The notes under the pieces are model-generated. The model worked only from the letters and a program-made list of their open reading frames with translations. It made no database searches and was not told the DNA's origin. Shown here piece after piece: positions 63,579-64,000 of a stretch of 64,000 nucleotides of DNA. Each line of letters begins with the position of its first letter. Position 1 is the first letter of the stretch. A program made the position numbers and the translations under genes. Source of the stretch: Clostridium sp. TW13 (GTDB taxonomy: Bacteria > Bacillota > Clostridia > Clostridiales > Clostridiaceae); NCBI RefSeq assembly GCF_024345225.1, contig NZ_BROD01000001.1, positions 2,490,362 through 2,554,361 of the forward strand, written 5' to 3'.

Positions 63579-64000
63579 ATGAATTATATAATATTTGATT
63601 TAGAGTTTAATCAGAAATTCTCTGATTCTTCAGATGTTGAATCTGTTAAAAATCCTAAGTTACCTTTTGAAATCATTCAAATTGGAGCATTAAAACTTAA
63701 TGAAAACTTTCAAACAATTTCTGAATTTAATGCTCTGGTTAAACCAACAGTTTATCCTATTATTCATCCTTACATAGAAAACTTAACTAAAATAACTAAT
63801 GAAAAAGTGAGTTCGTGTAAAAATTTCACTCAAGTATATGAAGATTTTAAAAAGTTTGTTGGCGAAGATGAAACTGTATTATGCGTTTGGGGAATGGTAG
63901 ATATCAAAGAATTGCTAAGAAACATTAAATATTTTAACTTTCCAACACCTTCTTTCTCAAAATACTTTATTGATATTCAAAGGCATGCTTCAAGATATCT
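63579..64000 (+). CDS. 3'-5' exonuclease (DEDD, KapD-like), partial
   Basis: The first 140 residues of a gene that continues past the right edge. IIFDLEFNQ gives exonuclease motif I (DxE), EIIQIGALKLN follows, and ITNEKVSSCKNFTQVYEDFK with VLCVWGMVDIKELL resembles motif II of the DnaQ-like superfamily. KapD-type exonucleases inhibit sporulation signalling in Bacillus; the role here is unknown. GGAAGTGAG precedes the ATG. Confidence 0.85.
   Translation, partial: MNYIIFDLEFNQKFSDSSDVESVKNPKLPFEIIQIGALKLNENFQTISEFNALVKPTVYPIIHPYIENLTKITNEKVSSCKNFTQVYEDFKKFVGEDETVLCVWGMVDIKELLRNIKYFNFPTPSFSKYFIDIQRHASRY

Overview
This AT-rich window (mostly A/T between genes, strong GGAGG-type ribosome sites, AT-biased codons) reads as a chromosomal segment of a Clostridium. 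A solventogenic species of the C. beijerinckii / C. acetobutylicum type is suggested by the clostridial XylA-II xylose isomerase operon, a butanol-dehydrogenase-like iron alcohol dehydrogenase and the DUF6179/DUF6323 gene pair. Species is an inference. No rRNA, tRNA, prophage, CRISPR array or complete insertion sequence was found. Most genes lie on the minus strand.

Layout. 1-6.6 kb: the 5' part of a CD3324-type regulator gene, a secreted CAP-domain protein, a MerR-methyltransferase fusion with its own MerR promoter, the DUF6179/DUF6323 pair and a secreted beta-propeller. 6.7-9.2 kb (plus strand): an aldose-epimerase-like protein, a small lipoprotein and a repeat-tailed secreted coiled-coil protein. 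9.2-16.4 kb: MFS drug exporter with TetR and two operator palindromes, Crp/Fnr regulator with rhodanese, MsrA, a dicarboxylate/amino-acid symporter, and a lone MurE. 16.5-24.4 kb: AraC regulator, a membrane-anchored protein, an alarmone-synthetase-like protein, a MalT-like LuxR regulator and an ABC-2 exporter. 24.4-32.8 kb: a short terminal-inverted-repeat element, a MoxR/DUF58/paired-membrane-protein operon, and an ABC exporter with LytTR and DUF3021 genes.

33-38 kb: a beta-glucoside operon (PTS IIBCA, GH1, LicT-type antiterminator) with a clear RAT/terminator switch. 37.9-49.1 kb: the pentose operon. Xylulokinase, the ROK repressor XylR, transaldolase, transketolase, a DUF4867 protein and XylA-II follow in one direction, so xylose is isomerised, phosphorylated and fed into the pentose phosphate pathway. 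A damaged second copy of the xylA-II 3' half lies 3.4 kb away, on the far side of a chemoreceptor gene. 49.3-64 kb: DUF2156 and GNAT acyltransferase genes, a MerR pseudogene with one in-frame stop, a GT39 glycosyltransferase, a FliB flagellin methylase with a PatB-type lyase, an intact MerR gene, a butanol-dehydrogenase-like enzyme beside a truncated MerR gene, a CE2 esterase, HelD, YjbQ and the start of a 3'-5' exonuclease.

The most notable signals are at DNA level. Four MerR-type promoters have 19-bp spacers, and three of them, plus a fifth site, share a GTTAAC core in and around damaged MerR genes. The xylA-II remnant carries an exact 477-bp in-frame deletion between 10-bp direct repeats. 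A consensus promoter-plus-terminator unit at about 62.80-62.93 kb looks like a small RNA gene. A hairpin/T-run attenuator-like leader precedes the ABC-LytTR operon. No wholly new multi-gene system can be demonstrated from sequence alone.
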